From Stropharia rugosoannulata (lineage: Eukaryota; Basidiomycota; Agaricomycetes; Agaricales; Strophariaceae), in NCBI GenBank assembly GCA_028532985.1, contig JANCIK010000004.1, positions 1,488,001 to 1,552,000 on the forward strand: DNA of 64,000 bases. Reading direction: 5' to 3'. The stretch's first letter is position 1; each line of letters opens with the position of its first letter. Both the position numbers and the translations under genes were made by a program. Under the pieces are notes generated by a model. It searched no databases. It saw only the letters and a list, made by a program, of their open reading frames with translations, and was not told the DNA's origin. This document shows, in pieces, positions 34,059 to 45,902 of this stretch.

Positions 34059-34626
34059 AGCTATCTCGGTGTTACGCAACGCGAGCGCTATATGTGTGTA
34101 GACCGTGACGGGTCTTTTCAAAATATCTTCATCAGTCCGCTGAAATTGATATGTTGATTATGTAAAGACATTATGTAATGATCAGACAAGACGTTGACCA
34201 TGATTGCCTTCGGTTGAACTGCGGCTGTCAACAAGTTTTCCTTGAGTAAGTACTTACATAGACTTACATACATACATAACTGATCGAACTTCAATTTGAC
34301 TTCAATCGAACTTTCCCAAGAACTTTCAACTTGTAAATAGTACAGTTGAAATATTGTACAAAGTTTGTAGGGCAACTTTGGGCAACGTTTTAAACTACAG
34401 AGAAACTTTCATAGGCTCTAAGTGAAAGTTTTTGTCAGATCAAGACACCCATTGATGTACTAAACGGACTCCGACTATCTCCAACCTATCTTTGACAAGA
34501 CAAAAGTTGTACAAAAGCCATTCCTTTGGCACTGTAAAGTTCATAAAAACTGCGCATCTTATTTCTCGAGTTAATCTTTTTACAAGCTTGGATGAACGTA
34601 GCAGAACATAGTACTGATGCTATCAT
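34059..34626. other. Intergenic between SDA1 and the HORMA gene
   Basis: 568 bases; promoter side of SDA1 and 3' side of the HORMA gene. It contains short repeats of ACTTACATA/ACATACATAC around 34250-34280. No gene seen. Confidence 0.4.
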
Positions 34627-37600
34627 TTATTCAGCGAGATCCACTCCAAGGGCAACGGACATCTTGAGTTTTTTGGCGGGTCTGACATCCTTCAAATGAA
34701 AATCGCTGGACCTCTTTATTATGTTCTGATCTTCAGTGTCAAAAGTTCGAATAGAAGCATTCTGCGTCTCCTTTTGAGTTTGTGTATTCATGTCACCTAG
34801 CACATTTTCTGTAACTGCCTGTGTTTTTAATTTTCCAGCTTTAACCTGCGAGCGATAAAGGATTAACTCGACCGTAGAAGAGGAAAAAGAGAAAAACCAT
34901 TTCATTAAGTCCAAGTAAACGAGCTTCTGCATCCCCATCTTCAGGACTGAAATAGTCCACATAGCAAGACCGAGTTTCGATACTTGGGTTGAACACGTAT
35001 TTGCGTTTTTGTACATTCTTTCGGGGTTTTGGTTTTGCAGTAGTCGGCTTAGTACCCTTCCCTTTTTTATATCGCGTCGCTATGCTAAGTCCCATATTAT
35101 CCAACATGACCGATTCCTGGAGAACGTAATCTACAGAAGTCGAAATCAACGCCAGAAAGTTTTACATGATATGAAGGAAGGTCTCAGACCTTCATCTTCC
35201 AATATTTTTAGCATGTGTGCTGCTGAAACTGCATTGCCGCCTTCGGAAATACGAAGCGGTGAGATACAAAACAAACGAGGATTTGCAGTGACTATACCCA
35301 ATTTCTTAGAGAATTCTGCGGAGGAAAAAGACTTCAGTGCTTGAGCCACCTTTATGGCTCTCCTGCAAGTAGGTCATGCCACCTTCAGAAGAAACGAACA
35401 AGGTCTGCACTAACCTGAAGAGAGCTATATCCCTGAACTTCGACATCATTCGAGGATACAACTCTACCCTGATGAGCTCCCAATTGACGTCCTTGCGTAG
35501 ACGGCATTCGAAACAGATGAACTTCAATGGTAAGCGAGGATCTGTTACTGAATGATAGCTGAAAAGTATTGAATTTAACGATGGTTTAAAAATGAACATC
35601 AGTGCCCGTAACAGCGCGTACCCCATACACCTAGTACGAACATTTAGAAGTCAATTTTGGCTCTCAGCAACTGAAATTCTGTAACATGTATGGGACTTAC
35701 CATAAATGAAACCATTTATGACAGCCACCCTCACAATAGCATACGTCGCCTCCCAACTAAGAAGCTAACGTATGAGTAATAAGTGCTATATTCGGGCAGG
35801 GAAGCTAACCGTGATTGCACATTCGCATTGGAGTTCGTTATCATTTTGTTCACTGTATGAACGGCCATCACTCAGCTGGCGGATGTTTAGCTGCTTAGGC
35901 ATGTTTGGAGTGCAATCAATAGATTCAGAGATTGGGATCTGCGTCTCTAGGTCTTTGAAATGACTGTGAATATAAATCACCTTTGATAGTCAATAGCACA
36001 GACCAAGCATTTCGACGTCGAGTTGTCGCAATGTATCTATATGCATGTCTTTGAGCATCTCCGGGTCAAACGCCTCAACGGAAGTCGCGACGTGAGACGG
36101 ATCTTCAGTGTTCGATGCAACAATGTGAACCGAAGAATCCAACGTTGAAAGTGAAGAAAGTGAGGAAGATGGAGCACGTTCCATGATACAGGATATGAGG
36201 GCGCAATCATATTAGCTGGATTAACCAATTTTTTTTGGAAAAATGGACGACATGATCAGGTTACCTTTCTGGGTCAGCCCAAGTGTTTGAGTTTCCTCTA
36301 AATCAACATTGACGACGCCATGCTCAGCGGCCTGTATTGTTATCAGCTCTTGCGACTACAAAAAGATAAATGTGAGCGTTAACCATAATTTCATGGAGGT
36401 GCCGTGAAGCTTTATCAGATATCCCGCCATAGTATGCTTCTCCTGTTTCTTGTTGAATTGGATGCGGGACCACCGTTCCAGACTCATCCCTTACGCCAAC
36501 AGGAGCAATTTCTCCGACTGTCTCAAAATGACCACCCTGTAGCTGGATGTAATCAGGGTCATCTTCTCCCTCTGCATCCAGATCAGAAAGGTTAACAGTG
36601 TCTTCAACAGGCCACACAAGATTCCTGTTTTTGGCATCATCTAACTGCTTCTCTGCTTGAGTCCTATGTAGGGCAGCTTCCTGTAGAGGAGTAAGATTCG
36701 AGTTGCCTGGGTGAGTCGTTAATCCGCAGAATGTGCCATTATCAGCTTGCTCGGAAGAAGGCAAGAATGAGGCGATGGAGGTAACGTTCAAGTTGACTCT
36801 ACAGGAAGGCATGTCGGATTTTCTTTATAATAAGCAACGTTACTTACGAATGATAACCAGTATGTATTTTGCCAATACTAGTCCTCTCAGGGACTTCATC
36901 AAGGTCATGTGTCATAAAGTACCATTTATCTTTTTCTGCATCACCTGGCTCAAAATGTGGAGGTTCATAGTCAGGAGGCGTTTCTTCCGTATAAAAAACC
37001 TTGAACGTGGCGTATCTGCGTCCTGCCAATTTATTGAGTTATGCAGAGGGCTCCTATGAAATGAGACACCTACTTGGTAACACGTCCATATTACTTATAG
37101 CCTGAATCAAAGTTTTGAGTAGTGCCTATGGAATAGAAGTCGACAAAGCGATAAAAATTGGAACTCGGATGTGTCGACCTTACTTTCACACTCATTTTCA
37201 CATCTTTCAACGTTGGAGGCCTTCCTTGCATGAGTGCCTTGGCAATAGGGTCATCCCCAGCGCCATGCTGTTTCTGCTTATCGGCCAAGCTCATGACGGG
37301 AATAAAGACGTCGCTTCCCGGTATCATATGATACTGAAGAGTCATTGTCAGCATAGTGGGTTCAGGGAAACATGACAGCGTACTTTAAAGTTGAAAGTGT
37401 AAGCCTCTATAATACTGGTAGATAAGGTAAAATTAGTACTAGTCAAGCGAAATGAAGTATAGAAGCCACTTCGTAGGATCCTTAGTATCCTGTGTGCATA
37501 AGTAATCAGTGATAATAAACCATGTCCATTACTGTAACTTCAAATTTACGAGATAAATTCCAAAGATGAAACTTCTCAGATACTGCTTCTCCAACGCATC

Positions 37601-38114
37601 GAAAATACCATATTCCTTGGAAGGAATGACGACGTCAGCGCATTTCCTCTGCATGTATGCGCGCATATACCATGTAATTTAAAAGCCTGTCGGCTTCATC
37701 AGTATAGCCTCTTGTGATAGTCTAGGAAAGTGTGCGATTAGAACCAATCTGAAGATACAACAACAAAGGCAACGTTACTGTGATTCTAAACCCGCTAACG
37801 CTGGTCCGCGATCCGCTACTTTCTTGCGATGAATCGTACGAGGTGCCAGAGTCGTCCACAGAGGTAAAATGACCTAACAGATGTCAAAGAATAACGTAAT
37901 TGAAAGGTGGGATAGAGCATTACTTCGTGTAAAATTGTCTTCAGGGAGGAGATTTCTTTGATAGGATAAGATATATGCAATATATTGACAGGGGTGAATC
38001 AAACCGAAGATAGGTAATGGTACCAAGACCAGCTCTAAGTAATGTTTGGACTGCAGCAAGACTTTGAGTTTGGTTGACGCTTCGTGTGGCGTTAAGCGTT
38101 AGTTGATGCTGCAT
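34627..38114 (-). CDS. HOP1: HOP1-type meiotic HORMA-domain protein with PHD-like finger and winged helix
   Basis: Meiotic chromosome axis protein that promotes double-strand breaks and interhomologue recombination. The start at 38114 gives MQHQLTLNATRSVNQTQSLA followed by TLLRAGLGTITYLRNLLPED, the classic Hop1 HORMA opening. Further exons give GSRTSVSGFRITITRGYTDE, KEYGIFDALEKQYLRSFIFG, RYATFKVFYTEETPPDYEPP and KWYFMTHDLDEVPE, closing the HORMA domain. An acidic linker follows. Then comes a Cys/His cluster (LQCECAITV, GDVCYCEGGCHKWFHLW, LPLKFICFECRLRKD) forming a PHD-like finger, and KVAQALKSFSSAEFSKKLGI to AAHMLKILEDEG, which fits a winged helix. The C-terminus ends KLKMSVALGVDLAE. Many small exons; some junctions were not verified base by base. 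Confidence 0.8.
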
Positions 38115-38535
38115 AGTAATCGTCGAGAAAGATAGACAGGTTAACAGTGAAAGTTGCTACAGAGTGTTTACACCTCAATTTGAATATACACCTGTCAGAG
38201 TGCAGTAGTCACCTGACGATCAGATAAGTTCGAGCTGGGTAGTCGAGATGACCAGATCGTCATAAAATGAAGACAAGGGACAACAGCACCTTTACATAAA
38301 AGGTAGGATTTATTCCTGGAGAGAAAGAGTCATACTACTGATGCATACAAGAGGAGCAGACAGTGACGCGGATGAGAGTGTTACATAGAGTAGGCTGAAG
38401 CACCACCAAGATCAAAGCCTGCTAGATCAATATACGGTCTTTAAGTTGTTGAATTTGTGTTGAATCCAAACTACAGAGAAACGCGTGAGGCGAATTGTTG
38501 CAAATTTTGCTGTATTCAAGTATACCGTATGAATA
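38115..38535. other. Intergenic, upstream of the HORMA gene
   Basis: 421 bases between the HORMA gene start and the 3' end of the TRAPP subunit gene. Presumed meiotic promoter region; no recognisable URS-type element was identified. Confidence 0.35.
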
Positions 38536-39109
38536 CTATGTCTGCCCTGTGCTTATCAAGTTACCAATGCGAGTATCGAAGGTTTCCACGCGAATTGGCA
38601 TCTCAGGAGTGTGGAAAGGATTCTTCATCACAGCATCAGCATAGATCATATACACTTTTTGCAGAACGGCATCTGCTATTGACTCTGTCAAAGATGTCAA
38701 AAGAACAAATTTAGTTCCTGCATATTCATTAGACAACGAAATCACAGCGCGCATGACATACATACCGGTCGATGTTAGCAAGATAGTCATCTTAAAAGTT
38801 TCGGCTTCTATCACTTGAACCCCAGAACTCGACCCCATAGGGGATAACCGACTAGTGATCGCATGTATTCCGTGGAGAGTTCCAGCAAGAACGAGGTATT
38901 CATTGGAGGTCAAAGCAGCGAGACCATCTGGCTCCAACAGATCAGAAGTTTACCAGTGAAGACCCCAGATTAAACACCTGCAAAGTTACGCTGATACACC
39001 AATCCACCAGCCTTGTTAATGACCTGTAGAACAAATATTAAACGAAGATGTCTTCTAATCTCAAGCATTATTGCAGTAAAGCACGGACCCAAAGACCAAA
39101 GATAGCCAT
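38536..39109 (-). CDS. TRS23: TRAPP complex subunit Trs23 (TRAPPC4)
   Basis: Core longin-fold subunit of the TRAPP tethering/Rab-GEF complexes in ER-Golgi traffic. The first exon encodes MAIFGLW and splices (GTCCGT donor) to VINKAGGLVYQRNFA, then DGLAALTSNEYLVLAGTLHG, IHAITSRLSPMGSSSGVQVI, EAETFKMTILLTSTG, TKFVLLTSLTESIADAVLQK and VYMIYADAVMKNPFHTPEMP, IRVETFD. This follows animal TRAPPC4 (MAIF..VNKAGGLIYQ) except that the PDZ-like insertion of animals is absent, as in other fungi. About 150 residues. Divergent from the glutaminyl cyclase gene. Confidence 0.88.
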
Positions 39110-39371
39110 TATAAGTGACGACGGGCTCAGTGTTGAGAGTTGAACCTTGAACAGCAATTGCGACAGTCACTTGAGAAACCATTTGAGTCGTAGAGACCTG
39201 TAGGTTTGTTTGGTCTAATGGTAATACTAACAACATCGACAAACACGGTGCTCAAGACCAAGACCATCCGGTGGTCGCTGAGTACTTAGCATACTTAGCA
39301 CTTCTACCATCCTTAACTCTTGCTCAGAGCTGCGCTGGTCGTCAGTTTCTTGCTTCTCGGAAGTAGAAACT
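39110..39371. promoter_or_regulatory. Divergent promoter region between TRS23 and the glutaminyl cyclase gene
   Basis: 262 bases between two start codons on opposite strands. Assigned as a promoter region by layout only. Confidence 0.4.
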
Positions 39372-40812
39372 ATGTATAATTTCAGCACCGTATGGCACGT
39401 CTTTCTGCTGCTTCTGGCTCCTGGCATCTTTCTGGCGTCTTGCTCTCAGGCTTCTTTGGACCGCCGTGAATTGACACCCCTGCCTACAGAAGAGATGGCG
39501 AAACTGATAACAGTCAAGGACCCTCTTAAGAATCTGGATCCTCACGACCCCGCTTCTCACCTATCCCAAATCTTAATACCGAGAGCACGTACGTTGCATC
39601 GTGGTGCTTGTATAATTTCTTACGTTTGACCTTATGCCGCGCATTGTGTAGCTGACACTGCGAATAACACGCTTGTCCGGCAATATATTGTTTCAACGCT
39701 CAAAAAACTAGATTGGCATGTGGAATTAGACGAGTTTACCGACACTACCCCGCTTGGACCAAAACGCTTCGCCAATGTCATTGCTACTAAAGACCCGAGT
39801 GCTTCGAGGCGTGTCGTATTATCTGCTCATTTTGATAGCAAATACTTTCCGAATTATCCCGAAAACCAAGTAAGAAATACTTTCATCAATTTGGGAATGC
39901 CGCTTGACCCAGAGCAAGTTCGTGGGTGCAACAGACTCAGCTGCGTCCTGTGCCATGATGCTGGACCTAGCCGAAACACTAAATCCGCTTCTCAATGCAC
40001 GCAAAGAACGGTTGGAACGTGGAAAAGAAGAAGAAGAGGACATCGCAGATACCACTTTACAGCTCATATTTTTCGATGGCGAGGAAGCCTTTGTTGATTG
40101 GACAAACACTGATTCTATTTATGGAGCTAGGTATGAGTTCTGTCATGGGGTCAGATCATTTGCTTAAAAGTATTCGCTCTCTCATGACTAGACATCTTGC
40201 AGAGAAATGGGAGAAAACATATCTTCCGCCAAGTAAACACAGCAGAATGTGGGACGGTCAAAGCACAGAATTAGGACGAATCGAGCATTTAATCCTTCTC
40301 GATCTCCTAGGCGCTCCAGACCCAGTCATCCGGTCTTATTTTATTGACACAGCTTGGTTGTTTGACGCACTGGTCTCAGTAGAAAAACGGTTGGGCGACA
40401 GTGGCGCCTTTGCGTACGGCGAACAAAATGAAATGGCAGTGGGCAAGTGGAGGAGCTACTTCCTTGCAAGAAGATCAAATAATCAAAATTTTGGTTATAT
40501 GGGAGACGACCATGTTCCATTTTTGAAAAGAGGTGTCAGCATTCTTCACCTCATCACTGAGCCCTTCCCCACTGTTTGGCACAGACTTTCGGTGGGTTGC
40601 TTGAGTTGCATTGTCTTCATTTACTTATAACAAATTCTCTTCCATAGGATGATGCTTCCGCTTTAGATAATCCGACCCTTCGAAGATGGAATATCATGCT
40701 GCGTGTGTTTCTCTCGGAATATTTAAACCTTAAACCGCAGGATTTTACCGCGAGGTTTGATAGCATGGTCCATAGATCTCAAAGCGAACTCGTAAGTACA
40801 ATTCTGCATTAA
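39372..40812 (+). CDS. Glutaminyl-peptide cyclotransferase (M28-type)
   Basis: Zinc-dependent enzyme converting N-terminal Gln to pyroglutamate on secreted peptides. An N-terminal hydrophobic stretch VWHVFLLLLAPGIFLASC looks like a signal peptide or anchor. Family motifs: NTLVRQYIVSTLKKLDWHVE, RVVLSAHFDSKYFPNYPENQ (zinc ligand Asp in HFDSKYF), FVGATDSAASCAMMLDLAE, LQLIFFDGEEAFVDWTNTDS (catalytic/zinc Glu in DGEEAF), SIYGARHLAEKWE, LILLDLLGAPDPVIRSYF, GYMGDDHVPFLKRGVSILHL and ITEPFPTVWH (zinc-ligand His). Introns are near 39590-39650, 39870-39918, 40130-40196 and 40590-40648. The stop is taken at 40810-40812 by reading through the last GTAAGT, giving a tail SELVSTILH; an extra 3' exon is possible. 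Confidence 0.85.
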
Positions 40813-41462
40813 TTCAGTCATATGTCTTACTGTTGATTATCCTGCTTCTTGTTTATAATCAGTAGACAAGTTGATTTTATGCAATCTAATCTCTTGTACT
40901 TTTTCGGTCCTAGTAGTAGGCGTTGTTCGTCAGTAAAGCACAACTATAAAGCACTAACAAGTAGGGAATCCCTTGACTAAAAACCCAAATTATCTAGTCT
41001 CCTTCACAGACTAAATAGTAAACAGATGGAAGTTGACCACAAATCGCCTATCATTATCTTAATTCCTTCTCAGTATTGCTCAAAAGTTGAAAATACTTTC
41101 TAATGTTTCTTTGTTCTGTGCATCCTGAATACTTGGAAGGGTTTTTGGGAGAACATAATTTTGAGGCTGAAAGTTTGAAATCGACTTGTAAGTCAGTGCT
41201 CAGTGATATTCAGGTGTCAAATAGCAGACGCAACTGGGATATAATATAATAAATTATGACAAAATTGGAGAGATTATCTTCCATATTCTATCATCCAGCA
41301 TAAGCACAACACGACATTGTCCAAATATTGGCCGCAAAAATCTGCGACAGCTTGAACGGGAGCGTGCGCGCGATTAGTCTGTTCGTGTCTCAGACCGAAG
41401 CTGTGACCCTTGTCGCACTGTTGTCTAACGCCTTCTACCCAACTTCTTCTCTCGCCACCATC
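40813..41462. other. Intergenic
   Basis: 650 bases downstream of the glutaminyl cyclase gene and upstream of the MYND gene. AT-rich, no gene or repeat recognised. Confidence 0.4.
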
Positions 41463-42684
41463 ATGCCGGAAAAGCAAAGGCATTACTCAATTTTGTCACC
41501 CCCTCGACTTTCTATGTCAGAACTCGTCAAGACCACGCTCGATCACGACTCGACGGATTTGCTTATTGACAAGTGGTTGGATCACCGCAACATCGGACAG
41601 GACACATATCACGAATGGTTCAAAGATGTTCGAGAAAGGAGGCACAAGGACGTCGCAAAGCTCGTCGAGAAGCAAGTAATTGCGTGGAATAAGGGCTTAT
41701 TTGCTCCAGAGAATGTTTTTTGCCGAACCGTCGACACAGGTCGCTTAATTCCTCTCGATCGGACATGGACAACCCACGTTTATCATCACCATGCCATGCA
41801 GGAAAGGCGACTGTCTATGATGCGCGTAGTATTCACTATGGTGAGTTATGGATATCGTCAACGGAACGTAATACCCAACCACCACATACCAGCTACCTGA
41901 ATTGATGCTTTTGCGAGGAATGCACGACACTGGATGCGACGAGATATATGTGGTTGTAACGGACTTGCGACGCAAAGAGATGGACGATGTAACCGAGTAC
42001 TTCAAAGTTGTTTCAAAGTATTGCTTTGGTCGAAGATGCAAGCTTAGCATAGAAGATCAAATTCAACGCGAACGTGAGCGCATCCGGGCATCCTGACTCG
42101 CTCCTACGATATGTTGAATTTCGATGATAGATATCAGGCTCACCCATGAGCTCTTGCGTCAACACCGTACGCCTTGCTTCCCACAAATTGATCTCATAGT
42201 CCGAGCAATTCTCTATGAAAAGCGACCCCGGTTCTTGGTTCTTTTTTCGCACCAAACGACGTCGTACTCCCAAATATTCTTCACCGACCCATCATATGTT
42301 CCCGATGAAGAAATATTCTACGACTATCCCTCTGGTTGTCCTAACCCGTGTTGTACGGACGACTGCGAGATGGTCCGCTTCCCCAGAAGAGGGCAGAAGT
42401 CGGCTACTGTTCTACAAATCAAGACAAAGGTGAAACGAAGGCGCATCAAACCTAAATTTATGTGCAATTGGATGGATTGCAGCGTCGCGTTCGGGGATGG
42501 TTCTTCAAATCTCATTGGCGCTCCCAGGAGCTCAGACGGATCGGAGCATAGTACTGAGTCACAGACGTTTGAGCAGAAGAATGTTGGTCAAATTTGTAGC
42601 AAGTGCAAGCTCGTGAAGTACTGCTCTCCTGAACACCAGAAAAAGGATTGGGAAGAACACAAGCGAGTCTGTGTCAAACTTTGA
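41463..42684 (+). CDS. MYND-type zinc-finger protein
   Basis: Starts MPEKQRHYSILSPPRLSMSE. Two introns are inferred: after RVVFTM (GTGAGT near 41839) and near 42072-42130 (GTGAGC to GATAG). The joined protein includes LPELMLLRGMHDTGCDEIYV, LRRKEMDDVTEYFKVVSKYC, RPRFLVLFSHQTTSYSQIFF, and a C-terminal Cys/His cluster: CNWMDCSVAF then QICSKCKLVKYCSPEHQKKD and WEEHKRVC. The latter is the MYND signature (CxxCxxxxYCSxxHQxxDWxxHKxxC), a protein-protein interaction zinc finger. The N-terminal region is not recognised. No SET domain was seen. Confidence 0.7.
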
Positions 42685-43131
42685 CTTTAATTCTCCTGAT
42701 TTTTTCTGTGATCATCAGCTTCTCGTCTGTTCTGATTTTTTATTTTGTTGCGACCTGTATAATCTATTATATAAATGTTATGTATGTATCTGGGAAAGAC
42801 GGGCTCACAAATAAAGAATGTGTACTTATATATGCTTCAAGTCTCCGTTTCTCTGTATTGCTGATATTGTAGGTCACCTCAGCACTTTACGATAAACCCA
42901 TCTTCTCTTTCTTTCAAAATGCTCAAACAGACCACTCAGGATATTACTTGTAGTATGGTAACTCCTGCAAGCCAGTATGCATGTACGTTTTACAAGAGAC
43001 ACAATGGTGACGTCATCAACTTTTGAAGTACCACGGCCGTCGCCAATGTGATCCTTTGAAGTACCACGTTCACTGCTATCGCACAGAATAGGTAGAGCTC
43101 TTAATCATTTAGCCCACTACCTATTAGTATG
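42685..43131. other. Intergenic, upstream of the NAD(P)HX epimerase gene
   Basis: 447 bases. The phrase TTTGAAGTACCACG occurs twice (about 43023 and 43055), possibly a small duplicated regulatory element. Nothing else seen. Confidence 0.4.
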
Positions 43132-44284
43132 ATGCGCTACCTTACTGCGAAGTTGGCGCAACAAGTATGCTTCCTGGGAGTTTATATGCACTTCGCGGCC
43201 ATTAACACTGTAGTTTTAGATCGACGAAGAGCTCATGAGTGCTGCGGGAGCATTCAGTCTTGACCAGGCAGGATTTCAAATGCTGAGGCAGCTTTGACTA
43301 TTCTGTACCAAGAAGCTTACCAGAATACTTAGCTCATGGAGCTGGCTGGTCTGGCCTGTGCCCAGACAGTAGCAACAGTGTACCGCAAAGACATTTATCG
43401 TCGAGTTCTAGTGTGCTGCGGGCCCGGAAATCAGGGTAATGCACATTCTCTTCAAGAACTTGAGAAGCTTAAACTTACTTTTGCCGCTAGGTGGAGATGG
43501 ACTCGTTGCTGCACGTCATTTGGGTAGGACCTGCCGTTATTTATCAGAGTGGCTTGTAAGTGTAAGCTAATTCATGATTTGAACTTTGGTGTAGGACAAT
43601 TTGGATACCTTCCTACTATTTATATGCCCAAGGTGGGTGACTATCAAAATGGACGACAAGGCAGCTCTCAACGCGTTGTTTATAACTGATTCATGGTTCA
43701 ATAGGCAGGATCAAAGGATATCTACAAGGTAGGTATCCGTTTTTCTCAAAAGGCACATAAGTAGCTCACATGAATTTTGACCTCAGCGTCTTCAGAAACA
43801 ATGTGAAAATATGGAAATACCGATTATTCCTCCTTCTAACGATGTAGATGGCCTTCGCAAAGCCCTGACAAACACCGATGTTATCTTGGACGCCATATTC
43901 GGGTTTTCGTTTGCCCCACCGATCCGACCACCATTCGATAGTGTGCTTCCGTTACTGAATGAATCTCGCTTACCTATTGTTTCCGTCGATATCCCATCTG
44001 GGTGGGATGTGGAGAAGGGGGACGATAAAGGAGTAGGAGTAAATGCAACCGTTTTGATAAGCCTGACTGCCCCAAAGCAAGGAGTTGTCAACTTCACAGG
44101 AAGACATTTCCTAGGGGGGCGCTTTGTGCCAAAGTATGTCCAAGGGCATATTTACCCTTGCAATCCTTTGATTATTTACCGACGCAGGAACATAGCAGAG
44201 AAGTACGATCTACAGCTGCCATTATATCCAGGTTCAGACCAAATCGTTGAACTGGCCTCTGATCCCAATACTACCGCTTATTAG
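43132..44284 (+). CDS. NAD(P)H-hydrate epimerase (YjeF N-terminal domain)
   Basis: Repair enzyme that interconverts R and S forms of hydrated NAD(P)H so the dehydratase can act. It starts MRYLTAKLAQQ, then IDEELMSAAGAFSLDQ and LMELAGLACAQTVATVYRKD, RVLVCCGPGNQ, GGDGLVAARHL, GQFGYLPTIYMPK, DVILDAIFGFSFAPPIRPPF, LPIVSVDIPSGWDVEKGDD and ATVLISLTAPKQGVVNFTGR, HFLGGRFVPK. The GPGNNGGDG-type loop and DxPSGWxVExG block are diagnostic. An intron at 43268-43332 begins with GC; unspliced reading would break the conserved FSLDQLMELAG. The ATG directly before (43129) is in frame and could be used instead. Confidence 0.88.
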
Positions 44285-44496
44285 CATACAAAATGGCCGA
44301 GGAAATGGTTGTGGGTGCTTTAATCCAACCATCGGAATTCTCAAAGTAGAATATGTAAATTTCGGCATTGACAATGAATGCACGCGGAAGTAATTTACAT
44401 ATATGCCTGCAGTCGCTAATATGAGTGGTTCAACGCTCACACCTGCTGTTCTCTACAGTAGGAGGAACCATTCTCTTCTTCTTTCAAATATGACTC

Positions 44497-45174
44497 CTAG
44501 GCTGGGCGTACAAGATTTTTGAACTTTTCGATCAGTTTAGAAGCATCTTCAGCCATCTACTACCAATTAAACAGATCCTAAAAGTAGGATATCAAGAGTA
44601 CTTGCGCACCTTCTCGGCATGTCTTGAGTCTTCCAGCTGCTGACGTGCACTCTTAGACACGTCTTTCAGTATCTCATGACGATGGGATGAAGTGTTTTTC
44701 ACTAATCACGTTTGATATTAGAGAGCCACTCAGTAAATAAAGACCTACACATAGTGCATGCTCCTTCAAGAGTTTGTGCGCGAGTCTGTCCCAGATCCTT
44801 GCAGACAAGGGAGCACAAAGCAGTCAATTCGTTCAAGGACGTCTTTAAACAAGAGCATATTCAGGAATTAATAGCATAGCGTGTTTTCAGTATCCCAACC
44901 TTGTTAGAAAGGATTACACCTTGGCAGTCTTCGTGAAATTTCTTGAAGTCGATTTCTTCTGAGCGCATCTCTGAAAGCAGAGAGTGAGTACCTTCCCTAG
45001 TTGAAGTTCAGAATTTTGATATCTAAATGGGCAATCAGGAAATGAGGACTGACAAGGTAGTAGTACTGAAGTTGACAATCTCCTTTGCCTTGTTTCTAGC
45101 ATCTTTAAACAGAGATAATTTCCGAGAGTTGAACTCAGTAGATTTGCCATCTGACGATATTTTAGGCTGAAGGT
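44497..45174 (-). CDS. Small coiled-coil protein, unknown (5' end unresolved)
   Basis: A chain of short exons ends with AEDASKLIEKFKNLVRPA and a TAG at 44497-44499. Upstream pieces are KNTSSHRHEILKDVSKSARQ, TSLNELTALCSLVCKDLGQT, EEIDFKKFHEDCQ and SSDGKSTEFNSRKLSLFKDA. All are helical and heptad-like, consistent with a small coiled-coil subunit of a larger complex. The frame at two junctions is ambiguous and no start codon could be fixed, so product and extent are tentative. Confidence 0.35.
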
Positions 45175-45902
45175 CTAGGTAAAATTAGTCTCTTATATGG
45201 GGAGGGCATCAAGGCCAAACAATTCTGATGACCATTTTCAAAGGGTAACTTGATTTTCCTGCTGTGATGAGAAAGATTTAACAAATTACAATTAGTGCAT
45301 AATTTGGATGGCTGTACTCCGCGGCTCGATCATGCGCTTCAGTTCCGACAAATTGCAAAAGATCTTGACATTCAGGTGCTTTATTTTTTCGAAGTTTCGG
45401 AACCGCATTGCGCCTGTTATTTATCGCTGTTTTACAATACATCGTTAGAAAAGCGATACAACCAAGAAACCGTGCGTAAGTGACCCGTCATGTCAATATG
45501 GTTAGGTTTCTGTCGCACAAACGCATGCGACGTCGCTAGCAGGTCGTTCAAGTACCATGTTGAACGGCACGAAATTACAAGATCTCGACATGATGATACC
45601 GCGACATACTTGTGCTTTTTGGCATGTTTCTCAAATTAAAAAGGTATTCCACGACTTGGGTGTGATTATCGGTATCTGTAGTACGGTTGCTTTTGGGGAG
45701 GCCCAGGTGACCAGCTGTGACCAGTCGATGGGAGTCTTTAATTTAGGGCCGCCATTTATGTAAGTGTATCTCGTAAACGTCTTTATTATGTAATCACATT
45801 CATTAAGTCTTGACTTCATCGTCAAATAGGAGCGCACTCAAAAGCGCACAAAGTTTCCAATAGATTTCTTCTTTAGACAAGTGCAGCATTGAAGACTAAG
45901 TT
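45175..45902. other. Intergenic or unresolved 5' exons
   Basis: 728 bases between the coiled-coil gene and STT4. Short open frames occur on both strands (for example around 45557-45763 and 45631-45837) but none has a recognisable domain. It may hold the first exons of the coiled-coil gene and the STT4 promoter. Confidence 0.35.
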
